Positions 24,441 to 33,047 of a stretch of 64,000 bases of DNA are shown piece after piece. The position numbers and the translations under genes were made by a program. A model generated the notes under the pieces. It was not told the DNA's origin, searched no databases, and saw only the letters and a program-made list of their open reading frames with translations. Each line of letters opens with the position of its first letter. The first letter of the stretch is position 1. Source of the DNA: PALSA-612 sp963765295 (lineage in GTDB: Bacteria; Actinomycetota; Thermoleophilia; Gaiellales; Gaiellaceae); contig CAVXVO010000006.1 in NCBI GenBank assembly GCA_963765295.1, positions 372,001 to 436,000 on the forward strand, written 5' to 3'.

Positions 24441-25038
24441 CGAACCTCCTTCAGGTCGTCGTCTTTCTCTGCGATCTCGGTCAGCCGCGGGTCGAGCTCG
24501 AGTGCGCGGGCGAGATGTGCGCGTGCCGTCGTCGAGCTGTCCGTCCCGTGCCTCGAGGCAGGCGAGGTGGTAGTACAGAGGCCCGCGCTCGCCGTCCTCC
24601 TCGATCCCCCTCTTCATCGTCGCAATCCCCTCGTCCGTCGGCTGCTCGTAGGCCTCGAAGAACCACTCCCACGGCGACGGCGTGAACGACTCGCCGGGCT
24701 TGCCGCCGACGGCCAGCACCATCGTCCCCTCCTCCTCGGCCACCGCCACGCGCTTCAGATCCGGATCCGAGACGAAGAGGAGCGTTCCTGCGGGTGCGTC
24801 GATCTCGTCCTCACCGAGCGTGAAACGCGCTCGCCCGCGAACGACCACGTAGAGCTCCTCGTGGCGAAGCTGACCCTTCCGTGTGCTCCTCGACGACCCA
24901 GTCGCCCGGCTTCTCGGCCGTGTAGGCGTTGGTGCCGAACGAGCGGATGCCGAAGCGGCGGCGAATCGGTCTCCACTCGAGACCGTGCGCAACGGGGATC
25001 CGGTCGAGGTCGTCGAGATGAACGACGTCGAAGCTCAT
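24437..25038 (-). CDS. Cupin-TPR protein, first paralogue (two frameshifts)
   Basis: ATG 25038: MSFDVVHLDDLDRIPVAHGL, EWRPIRRRFGIRSFGTNAYT, then a break near 24890, RHEELYVVVRGRARFTLGEDEIDAPAGTLLFVSDP, VAVAEEEGTMVLAVGGKPGESFTPSPWEW, one TPR-like helix pair LYYHLACLEARDGQLDD, a break near 24520 and the end ARALELDPRLTEIAEKDDDLKEVR. Shorter than its two paralogues because it has a smaller C-terminal TPR part. Junctions with the genes on both sides are ATGA and GTGA, so translation is coupled. The strands and the RGRARF..DAPAGTLLFV core define a cupin; ligand unknown. Confidence 0.7.
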
Positions 25039-25877
25039 GCCTCGCGCAGCGCCGCCAGCACGACCGGGTCGATCCGCTCGACGCCGTCGACGCGCTCCTC
25101 GAAGTTCGCGCTCCCCGCCCAGCGCGGAAGAGCTTCGGTGAGATCGCCCTCGTACCCGATCGCCCGAAGCCGCTCGGTCAGCTCGTCAGCCAGCTCGGCG
25201 TCGATCGCGACCCAATCGTCCTCGGGCGTGGAGCCGAAGAGCTCGTCGTGGAGCCGGTAGATGCGGCGCAGCTCCTCGAGCGGCCGCTCGTGATCGTCGA
25301 CGCGGAGATCGACGAGCAGGTCCGACAGGCCCGCATAGCCGCCGTCCCTCTGGACGACCAGGACGCTCGCAGACTGCTGGCCGCGGCTGTCGCCGCCGGC
25401 CGCCTGGGCGGCGTCGAGGCAGTCGAGCAGACGGAGCACGAGCGGCTGCCCGGACGTGCGCTCGAAGGTGTCGGCGAGCCCGTCGACGGTCGCCTGCGAG
25501 ACGAGGATGTTGCCCTGGGCGGCGTACCCGTCGCCGGTCCTCCCGCCTGCCCAGGCGTGACAACCGTCGCCGGTGAAGGTCGCCGCTCGCCCGCGTCCGT
25601 CGACCACGCCGAGCTGCCGCTGCGCGCGGTCGTCGTCGGCCGCGGTCAGCCTGTCGACGACGTCCTGCGCCGACAGCCCGTCACGAAGGAGCGCGAGCCC
25701 GTCCGGGCCGTAGCGCGGATTCGCGTAGGCCTGCGTGGCGATCGCGCCCACGAGCGGCTCGGCCCAGGGAACGACCGACCCGACGGCGAGGAACTTCGAC
25801 TGGACGGCGACGCCCCACTGGCCCGCGGCCAGGTCGCAGGCGGCGATCGAGTAGGTGGCGACGATCGCCTCAGCCAT
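25035..25877 (-). CDS. DUF1028 family Ntn-hydrolase-like protein
   Basis: 280 residues. DUF1028 hallmarks: IVATYSIAACDLAAGQWGVAVQSKFLAVGSVVPWAEPLVGAIATQAYANPRYGPDGLALL, then RQLGVVDGRGRAATFTGDGCHAWAGGRTGDGYAAQGNILVS. A C-terminal domain (RPLEELRRIYRLHDELFGSTPEDDW) follows. The family has an Ntn-hydrolase fold but its substrate is not established. The TGA stop overlaps the first cupin gene's ATG, and its ATG overlaps the end of the upstream small gene by 8 bases. Confidence 0.88.
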   Translation of the reverse strand: MAEAIVATYSIAACDLAAGQWGVAVQSKFLAVGSVVPWAEPLVGAIATQAYANPRYGPDGLALLRDGLSAQDVVDRLTAADDDRAQRQLGVVDGRGRAATFTGDGCHAWAGGRTGDGYAAQGNILVSQATVDGLADTFERTSGQPLVLRLLDCLDAAQAAGGDSRGQQSASVLVVQRDGGYAGLSDLLVDLRVDDHERPLEELRRIYRLHDELFGSTPEDDWVAIDAELADELTERLRAIGYEGDLTEALPRWAGSANFEERVDGVERIDPVVLAALREA

Positions 25878-26145
25878 AGGTCAGCTCCCGGAGGTCGAGG
25901 TCGAGGAGCGATCGCTCGGAGGGCGGGACGAGCACGCAGGCGACCTCGGGGCGGGCCAGCGCCTGCTTCACGTCCTCGGCCGTGCTCGCACGCACGACGA
26001 CGGGCCTGCCCTCGCCGTGCGCGCGCTTCAGGGCCTCCACGTCGACCGCCTCCAGCACGAGCGCCTCCGCCGGGAGGTCGAGCTCGCCCTCGACGGCGAT
26101 CTCCGGCACCTTGCGGCCGGTGGCGCCGAGCCAGCGCTGTCTCAC
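25870..26145 (-). CDS. Small alpha/beta protein of unknown function
   Basis: 91 residues from GTG 26145: RQRWLGATGRKVPEIAVEGE, LDLPAEALVLEAVDVEALKR, AHGEGRPVVVRASTAEDVKQALARPEVACVLVPPSERSLLDLDLRELTYG. Alternating strands and helices (VVVRAST, ACVLVPPS) look like part of a TIM-barrel or phosphodiesterase-like fold. I do not recognise a family. The GTG overlaps the stop of the UPF0173 gene (GTGA) and the end overlaps DUF1028, so it is a true operon member. Confidence 0.65.
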   Translation of the reverse strand: MRQRWLGATGRKVPEIAVEGELDLPAEALVLEAVDVEALKRAHGEGRPVVVRASTAEDVKQALARPEVACVLVPPSERSLLDLDLRELTYG

Positions 26146-26839
26146 AGCTCGACTGTGCCCCCGGGCTCGACGTCCACGATCTCGACGCCGGCCGGCGCGT
26201 GCTCCCGCAACGCCGTGGGCGTCCCGGTCAGCAGCGGAAACGTGCCCCAGTGGGACGGCACGCAGCGCTTCGCGCCGAGGAGCTCGAGCGCGACCGCGGC
26301 CTCGCGCGGGCCCATCGTGTAGTGGTCGCCGATCGGCAGCACGGCGACCGACGGTGAGTAGATGCGTCCGATGAGCTGCATGTCGCCGAAGACGCACGTG
26401 TCGCCGGCGAAGTAGACGCCGGTGCCGTCCTCGAGCGTGATCACGAGCCCGGCAGGCTCGCCCGCGTACGCTGCCGTCGAACGAGCTCGAGTGGAAGGCG
26501 TTCGTCATCGTGAACTGGATGCCGTCGACGTCCACGGTGCCGCCCTTGTTCATGCCGCCGCTCGACCCGTTCGGGAAGCCGCTCTGCTCGAGCAGGTAGC
26601 CGAGCTCGTTCATGCAGACCAGCCGCGGCTCGAACGCCTGCCCGAGCATCGACCGCGGCACCCGTGTGGTCGCCGTGGCCGTGCGTGACGGCGACGACGT
26701 CGCACCGTTCCGGCTGCTGTTCGCTATCGGGACACTTGGGATTGCCGTCGAGCCAGGGGTCGATGTAGATGCGCTTGCCGCCCGGGGAGTCGAGCCGGAA
26801 GCTCGCGTGCCCGAGCCAGGTGAGGGTTCCGTTTGCCAT
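26142..26839 (-). CDS. UPF0173 metallo-beta-lactamase-fold hydrolase (two frameshifts)
   Basis: First gene of the cupin operon, about 230 residues when repaired. N-terminus GTLTWLGHASFRLDSPGGKRIYIDPWLDGNP, metal motif VVAVTHGHGDHT (HxHxDH), then after a break near 26670 NELGYLLEQSGFPNGSSGGMNKGGTVDVDGIQFTMTNAFHSSSFD. After a second break near 26475 comes AGLVITLEDGTGVYFAGDTCVFGDMQLIGR and PIGDHYTMGPREAAVALELLGAKRCVPSHWGTFP. This is the UPF0173/UlaG-like order. TAGGCT lies 6 bases before the ATG at 26839, a leaderless-type promoter for the whole operon. Confidence 0.85.
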
Positions 26840-26891
26840 TGCGGGAGCCTATCTACGCAGGAACGTCCGGCAGCCCGGCGAAGCTCATGCT

Positions 26892-27245
26892 GTGGCGCGC
26901 CGATTCGCAGCTCCGGGGCTGGCGGTCGTGGCGGTGATCGCGGCTCTCGGCGGGGCCGGCGGATTCGCCTCGCTCGTCGTGCTCGTGGCCATCGTCGCGG
27001 CCGCGGTGCGGCTGCTCGAGACCGTGGGCGCGGCGGCGGAGGGACGGAGCGACCGCTTCCCCGTGGTCATGGCCGCCGCGGGGCTCACGCTCGTGGTCGC
27101 GGCCGGTGCGGCGCACATGGCTCTGCTGGGCCTCGGACTGCTCGCGTGCGTCGTGCTCGAGTTGCTCGGTGAGGTCGACGTCGGGCCCGATCTCGTTGTC
27201 GAGGCACCCGAGCTCGCGGACGCACCGGTCTCCCGCGCGGCCTAG
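26892..27245 (+). CDS. Small membrane protein of unknown function
   Basis: 117 residues from GTG 26892: VARRFAAPGLAVVAVIAALG, GAGGFASLVVLVAIVAAAVRLLETVG, then FPVVMAAAGLTLVVAAGAAHMALLGLGLLACVVLELLGEV. Four hydrophobic stretches point to an integral membrane protein with a short acidic C-terminus (DLVVEAPELADAPVSRAA). No recognised family. The start is uncertain; there is no clear Shine-Dalgarno or -10 box with good spacing. It is divergent from the UPF0173 operon. Confidence 0.55.
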   Translation: MARRFAAPGLAVVAVIAALGGAGGFASLVVLVAIVAAAVRLLETVGAAAEGRSDRFPVVMAAAGLTLVVAAGAAHMALLGLGLLACVVLELLGEVDVGPDLVVEAPELADAPVSRAA

Positions 27246-27253
27246 CGCCGTCG

Positions 27254-27892
27254 CTACCGCGGGTCGTCTCTGTCGACGTTCCAGTGCCGCCCGGCGGCGA
27301 CGATCCAGCTCCCGTCGTCGCGGCGGGGCATCATGCTGAACCGGCTGATCACGCGCTGGCCGCCCTCGTTGTCGCCGTAGAGAAGGTCGATCATCACGGG
27401 CTGGCGGGCAGTGAGGGCCGCTGCGGCTTCCGCGAACCCGGGAGCCGCTGGATCGCGCATCACCCCCTGCCAGAAGCCGACGTCTCCGACCGGCACGTAC
27501 AGGTCCCGCGTGAGCCGCGTGAAGTCGTCGATCGGGGTCGGTCCCTGGTCGCCGCCCAGGAGCCGCTCGGGATAGAAGTGCCAGCCGTGGAGGACGGCGA
27601 TCCCGGTTCCCACGTTGCGGAGCGCCATTCCGAGGTAGATGACCTCGGGAGAGACGTCCGCCGCGCCCTGCCCGCCGGGAATCATCATCCACTTGTCGTC
27701 GGCGAAGCCGACCTTCTGGGGAGGGTCGTCCAGCTTGGACGGGAGGAGCAGCGGCCGCAGGTTGGCGAGGAGCGAGCGCTCCGCCACTCGTGCGGCGCGG
27801 TTCGCCGACTTGACGGAGCTGAACGTCGCCGCCGCGAGCACGAGCGTTCCTCCGGCGGTCGCGAGTGCCGAGATCGTCACCCAGTCGGCCAC
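27254..27892 (-). CDS. Membrane-anchored protein of unknown function
   Basis: 212 residues. One N-terminal transmembrane helix (WVTISALATAGGTLVLAAATFSSVKSANRAARVAERS), then a soluble beta-rich part: LRPLLLPSKLDDPPQKVGF, SPEVIYLGMALRNVGTGIAVLHGWHFYPERLL, DLYVPVGDVGFWQGVMRD and VMIDLLYGDNEGGQRVISRFSM. Similar single-helix proteins occur in actinobacteria without known role. TAGACT lies 6 bases before GTG 27892. Convergent with the small membrane gene, 8 bases apart. Confidence 0.7.
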   Translation of the reverse strand: MADWVTISALATAGGTLVLAAATFSSVKSANRAARVAERSLLANLRPLLLPSKLDDPPQKVGFADDKWMMIPGGQGAADVSPEVIYLGMALRNVGTGIAVLHGWHFYPERLLGGDQGPTPIDDFTRLTRDLYVPVGDVGFWQGVMRDPAAPGFAEAAAALTARQPVMIDLLYGDNEGGQRVISRFSMMPRRDDGSWIVAAGRHWNVDRDDPR

Positions 27893-27940
27893 GGCGGGAG
27901 TCTAGGCGCCCGCGCCCGGGTTCTGGAAAGCTCCGGCCAG

Positions 27941-28804
27941 GTGGCGACGAGGAACACGATCGTGCTGCGGGAGGCGGAGGCCGGCGACACGGCCGAGTGC
28001 GGGCGCATCTGCTACGAGGGCTTCCGCGCGATCGCAGAGGCGCACGGCTTCGCGCCCGACTTCCCCTCGGTCGAGATGGCAACCGGGGTCGTCGGCTTCC
28101 TCGTCGCGAGCCCGGGCTTCTACGGCGTCGTCGCCGAGGTCGACGGCCGCATCGCCGGCAGTAGCTTCCTCGACGAGCGCTCGACGATCTCCAGCATCGG
28201 ACCGATCACCGTCGATCCGGCCGTGCAGAACGCGGGAGTCGGCCGCGCGCTCATGGGCAGGATGCTCGAGCGAGGCGCCCACTTCCCCGGGATCCGACTG
28301 CTGCAGTCGGCGTACCACACTCGCTCGCTCAGCCTCTACGCCAAGCTCGGCTTCGAGGTCAGGGAGCCGTGCTTGACGATGCAGGGACCCGCGGTTGCCG
28401 AGGGGCTCCCCGGCTATACGGTGCGGCCGGCGACCGAGGGCGACGTGGAGGCGTGCAACCGCGTGTGCTTCGGCGTCCACGGGCACGACCGCGCGGGCGA
28501 GCTCGTGGACGCGATCGCCCACGGCCAGGCGACCGTCGTCGAGTACGGCGGCAGCGTCACCGGCTACTCGACGGGAGTGGCGTTCTTCGGGCATTCGGTC
28601 GGAACGACGAACGCAGACGTGAAGGCGCTGATCGCTGCCGCGCCTGCCTTTGGCGGCCCCGGCTTCCTCGTGCCGGCTCGAAACGGCGACCTCTACCGCT
28701 GGTGCATGCGCCGGGGGCTCCGTGTCGTCCACGTGATGACGCTGATGTCCGTCGGGCTCTACAACGAGCCGGCCGGCGCGTACCTCCCCTCCGTGGGCTA
28801 CTAG
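27941..28804 (+). CDS. Tandem GNAT acetyltransferase
   Basis: 287 residues containing two GNAT modules. The first (about 5-145) is complete: IVLREAEAGDTAECGRICYEGFRAIA, VAEVDGRIAGSSFLDERSTISSIGPITVDPAVQNAGVGRALMGRML (acetyl-CoA loop QNAGVGRA), and YHTRSLSLYAKLGFEVREPCLTMQG. The second (PGYTVRPATEGDVEACNRVCFGVHGHDRAGELVDAIAHG) lacks a clear QxxGxG loop and may only bind substrate. It may be co-transcribed with the radical SAM gene 60 bases downstream, which also has its own TAGGAT box. Substrate unknown. Confidence 0.8.
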   Translation: MATRNTIVLREAEAGDTAECGRICYEGFRAIAEAHGFAPDFPSVEMATGVVGFLVASPGFYGVVAEVDGRIAGSSFLDERSTISSIGPITVDPAVQNAGVGRALMGRMLERGAHFPGIRLLQSAYHTRSLSLYAKLGFEVREPCLTMQGPAVAEGLPGYTVRPATEGDVEACNRVCFGVHGHDRAGELVDAIAHGQATVVEYGGSVTGYSTGVAFFGHSVGTTNADVKALIAAAPAFGGPGFLVPARNGDLYRWCMRRGLRVVHVMTLMSVGLYNEPAGAYLPSVGY

Positions 28805-28863
28805 ACGCGGATCGCCCCGAAGGGGTGACGTTCCGCTCGACCGCGTTCGTAGGATCGGTTGCC

Positions 28864-30225
28864 GTGAGCCAATCTGCACTCGACCCGTCCGTCGCCGTCG
28901 ACGCGCCGCCCGCGTTCCACCTGCTCGCCAAGCCGACGGGCGCCGTCTGCAACCTCGACTGCTCCTACTGCTTCTTCCTGTCGAAGGAGATGCTGTATCC
29001 GGGCTCGCGGTTCCGGATGGCCGACGATCTGCTCGAGGCGTACGTGCGGCAGCTGATCGAGGCACACGCCCGGGTGCCGGAGGTGACGATCGCCTGGCAG
29101 GGCGGGGAGCCGACGTTGATGGGCGTCGAGTTCTTCCGCCGCTCGGTGGAGCTCGCGGAGCGGTACCTGAAGCCGGGTCAGCGGGCCGTCTACACGATCC
29201 AGACGAACGGGACGCTGCTCGACGAGGAGTGGGCCGGGTTCTTCGAGGAGCACGACGTCCTCGTCGGGATCTCGATCGACGGGCCGCGGGAGCTGCACGA
29301 CGCCTACCGCGTGAACAAGGGCGGCAAGGGCTCGTTCGACCAGGTGATGCAGGGGCTCGCGCACCTGCAGGCGGCGGGGGTGGAGTGGAACGCACTGACG
29401 ACGATCCACGCCGCGAACGCCGATCGCGGCCGCGAGGTCTACTGCTTCCTGCGCGACGGGTGCGGGGCGCGGTTCGTGCAGTTCATCCCGATCATCGAGC
29501 GGGTGGCCGAGGCCGCGGAGGACGGGACGGTGCCGTGGGCGTCCTGGCGCGACCGGCCTCTCTACGTGCAGGAAGGCGACGTCGTGACGGGCCGCTCGGT
29601 GACGGGCGAACAGTACGGGCGGTTCCTGGTCGACGTGTTCGAGGAATGGGTGCGCCGAGACGTCGGCGAGGTCTACGTGCAGATGTTCGACGTCGCGCTC
29701 GCGAACTGGGTCGGCGAGCCGCCGGGGCTGTGCGTGCACTCGGAGACGTGCGGGCTCGCGCTCGCGCTCGAGCACACGGGCGACCTCTACTCCTGCGACC
29801 ACTTCGTCGAGCCGAAGTTCAAGCTCGGGAACATCAGGCAGACGCACATGCTCGAGCTCGTCGCCTCGCAACAGCAGCGGCAGTTCGGGCTCGACAAGCG
29901 CGACACGCTCCCTCGCTACTGCCTCGAGTGCGACGTCCGCTTCGCCTGCCACGGGGGCTGCCCCAAGGACCGTTTCATCTCGACGCCCGACGGCGAGCCG
30001 GGCCTGAACTACCTCTGCCCGGGGTTCAAGGACTTCTTCCACCACGTCGACGGGCCGATGCGATTCATGGCCGAGCAGCTCCGCCGCGGCGAGGCACCCT
30101 CCGAGATCGTGCGCGTCTACGCCGCCGAGGACGCCAAACGGGGCCGCAACGATCCCTGCACCTGCGGGTCGGGCCGCAAGTGGAAGCACTGCCACGGAGC
30201 CGAGGCCCCGAGCATCACCTTTTGA
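28864..30225 (+). CDS. Radical SAM anaerobic sulfatase-maturating-type enzyme with SEC-C tail
   Basis: 453 residues. Radical SAM motif CNLDCSYC (Cys29, 33, 36), IAWQGGEPTLMGVEFF, TIQTNGTLLDEEWAGFFEEHDVLVGISIDGP, and a C-terminal SPASM region with CGLALALEHTGDLYSCDHFV, YCLECDVRFACHGGCPKDR and NYLCPGF, typical of anSME enzymes that turn a sulfatase Cys or Ser into formylglycine. The last residues RNDPCTCGSGRKWKHCHG are a SEC-C zinc motif. No sulfatase gene is in the window, so the target is elsewhere. TAGGAT is 8 bases upstream of GTG 28864. Confidence 0.88.
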   Translation: MSQSALDPSVAVDAPPAFHLLAKPTGAVCNLDCSYCFFLSKEMLYPGSRFRMADDLLEAYVRQLIEAHARVPEVTIAWQGGEPTLMGVEFFRRSVELAERYLKPGQRAVYTIQTNGTLLDEEWAGFFEEHDVLVGISIDGPRELHDAYRVNKGGKGSFDQVMQGLAHLQAAGVEWNALTTIHAANADRGREVYCFLRDGCGARFVQFIPIIERVAEAAEDGTVPWASWRDRPLYVQEGDVVTGRSVTGEQYGRFLVDVFEEWVRRDVGEVYVQMFDVALANWVGEPPGLCVHSETCGLALALEHTGDLYSCDHFVEPKFKLGNIRQTHMLELVASQQQRQFGLDKRDTLPRYCLECDVRFACHGGCPKDRFISTPDGEPGLNYLCPGFKDFFHHVDGPMRFMAEQLRRGEAPSEIVRVYAAEDAKRGRNDPCTCGSGRKWKHCHGAEAPSITF

Positions 30226-30261
30226 GGTGACGCCGCCTGTGCGGCCACCTAGGATCACGGC

Positions 30262-31560
30262 GTGAGCTCCTGGGCGCTCGCGACGATCGCAGGAGTCCTG
30301 CTCACGTACGCGGGCCTCTCGCGGGTGCTCGAACGGACGCCGGTCTCCGGCCCGATCTTCTTCCTGTCGGCGGGGCTGGTCGTGGGGAACGAGGGCCTCG
30401 GCTGGGTCGATCTCAGCCCGAGGAGCGAGCAGGTTCGCCTGCTGGCCGAGGCGACCTTGACGCTGGTGCTGTTCGCGGACGCGTCGCGCATCGACCTCTC
30501 TGCGCTGCGCCGTGAGTACACCGTGCCCGCGCGGCTCCTCGGGATCGGCCTGCCGCTCACGATCCTTGTCGGATGGGCGCTTGGGGAGGGCATGTTCGGG
30601 TCGGTCAGCGCCGCGGAGGTGCTCGTCCTCGCGGTGATCCTGGCCCCGACGGACGCCGCGCTGGGGCAGGCGGTCGTGACCGATCCGCGCCTTCCCTCCC
30701 GCATCCGGCAGGGGCTGAACGTGGAGTCGGGGCTGAACGACGGCATCTGCGTCCCGCTTCTCTTCATCGCGCTCGCGATCGCCGAGTCCGAGGCCGGAAC
30801 CGCGAGCACCCACGGCGCGCTCGTCCTCGTGGCCGATGCGATCGGCTACGGAGTGCTGTTCGGGGCGATCGCAGGCGCCGTCGGCGCGCTGGTGACGAGG
30901 CTCGCGGTCCTGCACGGCCTGATGGATTCGGCCTGGGGCCAGGTCCTGCCGCTGGCCACGGCGGTGCTTGCCTACGGGCTCGCCGCGCCGCTCGGTGGGA
31001 GCGGATTCATCGCAGCATTCGTCGCCGGCTTCGTGTTCGGTGCTTTGCATCGTGACGCCGAGGGGGAGGCCACGTATCTCGTCGACGAGGTGGGCGGGCT
31101 GGCGAACGGTGTGACGTTCGTCATCTTCGGCGCGGCCGTCGTCGGGCCGGTGCTCGCGTTGCTCACGTGGAGGGAGGCGCTGTACGGCGTCCTCAGCCTC
31201 ACCGTGGTGCGCATGGCGCCGGTGGCCGTTTCGCTGCTCGGCACGCACGCCAGGTGGCGGACGGTTGCGTTCGTCGGCTGGTTCGGTCCGCGCGGGCTCG
31301 CGTCGATCGTCTTCGCGATCCTCGTCCTCGAGGACGGTGGCCTTCCGCACGTCTCGGCGATCACGGTTGCCGTCGTCTTCACCGTCGTCCTCTCGGTGTA
31401 CGCGCACGGCCTCTCGGCGAGGGTGCTGACCGATCGGTACGCCCGCTGGTACCGCGGCCACCCGCGCGATCGACTGCCGCAGATGGAGAGCGTCCACGCC
31501 GCGAGCCACCGCTGGCGGCGGCCGCAGGTCGCGCCGGGACGATCGAGCGCTTCCGGCTAG
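30262..31560 (+). CDS. CPA1-type cation/proton antiporter
   Basis: 432 residues with about twelve hydrophobic segments. Family motifs: VSGPIFFLSAGLVVGNEGLG, LVLFADASRIDLSALRREY, VLAVILAPTDAALGQAVVTDPRLPSRIRQGLNVESGLNDGICVPLLF (the ND-containing ion site), and WFGPRGLASIVFAILVLED. It probably exchanges Na+ or K+ for H+. TAGGAT lies 6 bases before GTG 30262. The TAG stop and the stop of nuoN overlap in CTAG (31557-31560). Confidence 0.88.
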   Translation: MSSWALATIAGVLLTYAGLSRVLERTPVSGPIFFLSAGLVVGNEGLGWVDLSPRSEQVRLLAEATLTLVLFADASRIDLSALRREYTVPARLLGIGLPLTILVGWALGEGMFGSVSAAEVLVLAVILAPTDAALGQAVVTDPRLPSRIRQGLNVESGLNDGICVPLLFIALAIAESEAGTASTHGALVLVADAIGYGVLFGAIAGAVGALVTRLAVLHGLMDSAWGQVLPLATAVLAYGLAAPLGGSGFIAAFVAGFVFGALHRDAEGEATYLVDEVGGLANGVTFVIFGAAVVGPVLALLTWREALYGVLSLTVVRMAPVAVSLLGTHARWRTVAFVGWFGPRGLASIVFAILVLEDGGLPHVSAITVAVVFTVVLSVYAHGLSARVLTDRYARWYRGHPRDRLPQMESVHAASHRWRRPQVAPGRSSASG

Positions 31561-33047
31561 AACGTCAGCGACGCCGCGGCCATCTTGCACAGCTTGATCA
31601 GCGGCTCGACGAAGAAGAAGCTCCCGACGACGACGACGAGGCAGCCGAGGACGGCGGTCTGCAGGGACAGCTCGCGCGGGGGCTGGCCGCCGGCCGCGAC
31701 GAGCCCGACCGGCGTCGGCGCCCGCATGTAGATCGCCCGCACGAGGCCGAAGTAGTAGTAGAGGCTGACCGCCGTCGCGACGAGGGCGACGATCACGAGC
31801 CACACCCAGCCGCGGTCGTACGCCGCCGAGAAGGAATAGAACTTGCCGACGAAGCCGCCCGTCAGCGGGAGTCCCGCGAAGCCGAGCATGCAGATCCAGA
31901 GCGACACCCCGAGGAACGGCCGCTCCCAGCCGAGGCCCGCGATGTTGTCGAACGTGACCGCTTCGCCGAGCTCCCGCTCCCGTGCGGCCACGACCGCGAA
32001 CGACGCCACCGACATGGCGCAGTACGGGATCAGGTAGTAGAGGAGCGCCCGGCCGCCGAGCGAGTTGTCCGCGGCGATCGGGATCAGCATGAAGCCTGCC
32101 TGCGAGATCGACGAGTACGCGAGCATCCGCTTCACGTTGCGCTGCACGAGCGCGCCCAGGTTGCCGATCGCGAGCGACGCGACCGCGATCACGGCGATCG
32201 CGATCGACCACATCTCGCTCTTCTCCGGGAACGCGGTCGTGAGCAGGCGAAGCGTCAGGACGAGCGCGGTCGCCTTCGTCGCACCGGCCATGAAGCCGGT
32301 CAGGGGCGTGGGCGCGCCCTCGTAGACGTCCGGCGTCCACATGTGGAACGGAGCCGCCGAGGCCTTGAAGCCGAGGCCGGCAATGATCATCGCCAGGCCG
32401 GAGACGAGCAGAGCGTCGTGCTGGAGACCCTGCGCGGCCGTCGCCTGCGCGATCTGCGAGAAGCCGACCTGCCCGGTCGCGCCGTAGACGAGCGCCGAGC
32501 CGAAGAGCAGGAACGCCGACCCGAAGCCGCCGACGACGAGGTACTTCAGTCCCGCCTCGAGCCGGACCTCGAGCTCGCCGTCGATCGCGCAGAGGACGTA
32601 GAGGCAGATCGAGAACCACTCGAGGGCGAGGAAGAGCGTGATCAGGCTCGTCGCCGTGACCAGGAAGACCATGCCGCCCGCCGCCGCGGCCAGCAGCGCG
32701 TAGTACTCGGCCCGGTGCGCCCGGAGCCGCATGCGCCAGGAGACGCCAACGGTAACCAGGCCGGTGCCGAGGATGATCATCGCCGCCAGGGCGCCGAGCC
32801 GGTCGCGGACGATCGCGTTCGCGATCACCTCCTGCGGGTGCGGCGACTTGGCGTAGAGGAGCGCCGCCGCCACGAACGCGCCGACGAAGGCGCCGCCCGT
32901 GACCCAGGCGCAGAAGATGTTCCGAGACCGTCTCGACAGGAGCACCGCCGCGAGCAGGCAGGCAGCCGAGGCGCCGAGCATGACCAGCGACGGCGAGAGG
33001 GCGAACCAGTCGATGCTCGGGGTCTGGATGGTGGAGGCGAGTGTCAT
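31557..33047 (-). CDS. nuoN: NADH-quinone oxidoreductase subunit N
   Basis: 496 residues; antiporter-like membrane subunit at the proximal part of the complex I membrane arm. Full frame, about 14 helices. Key segments: LVTATSLITLFLALEWFSICLYVLCAI, the antiporter Glu/Lys regions GLGFKASAAPFHMWTPDVYEGAPTPLTGFMAGATKATALVL, RNVKRMLAYSSISQAGFMLI, and GLPLTGGFVGKFYSFSAAYD. ATG 33047 overlaps the nuoM stop (ATGA). Last gene of the nuo operon, convergent with the antiporter. Confidence 0.95.
   Translation of the reverse strand: MTLASTIQTPSIDWFALSPSLVMLGASAACLLAAVLLSRRSRNIFCAWVTGGAFVGAFVAAALLYAKSPHPQEVIANAIVRDRLGALAAMIILGTGLVTVGVSWRMRLRAHRAEYYALLAAAAGGMVFLVTATSLITLFLALEWFSICLYVLCAIDGELEVRLEAGLKYLVVGGFGSAFLLFGSALVYGATGQVGFSQIAQATAAQGLQHDALLVSGLAMIIAGLGFKASAAPFHMWTPDVYEGAPTPLTGFMAGATKATALVLTLRLLTTAFPEKSEMWSIAIAVIAVASLAIGNLGALVQRNVKRMLAYSSISQAGFMLIPIAADNSLGGRALLYYLIPYCAMSVASFAVVAARERELGEAVTFDNIAGLGWERPFLGVSLWICMLGFAGLPLTGGFVGKFYSFSAAYDRGWVWLVIVALVATAVSLYYYFGLVRAIYMRAPTPVGLVAAGGQPPRELSLQTAVLGCLVVVVGSFFFVEPLIKLCKMAAASLTF

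Noticed and set aside
23784..25038. Programmed frameshifting in the cupin genes
   Set aside because: Breaks are at different places in each paralogue, and the ones solved are extra G/C bases in short runs; sequencing error fits better.
30215..30230. TCACCT/AGGTGA repeat after the radical SAM gene as a terminator
   Set aside because: Only a 6-bp stem; too weak to call.
28801..32619. Very long minus-strand open frame opposite the radical SAM gene and antiporter
   Set aside because: Low-complexity Arg/Pro/Asp translation with no domain; opposite strand of well-supported genes.
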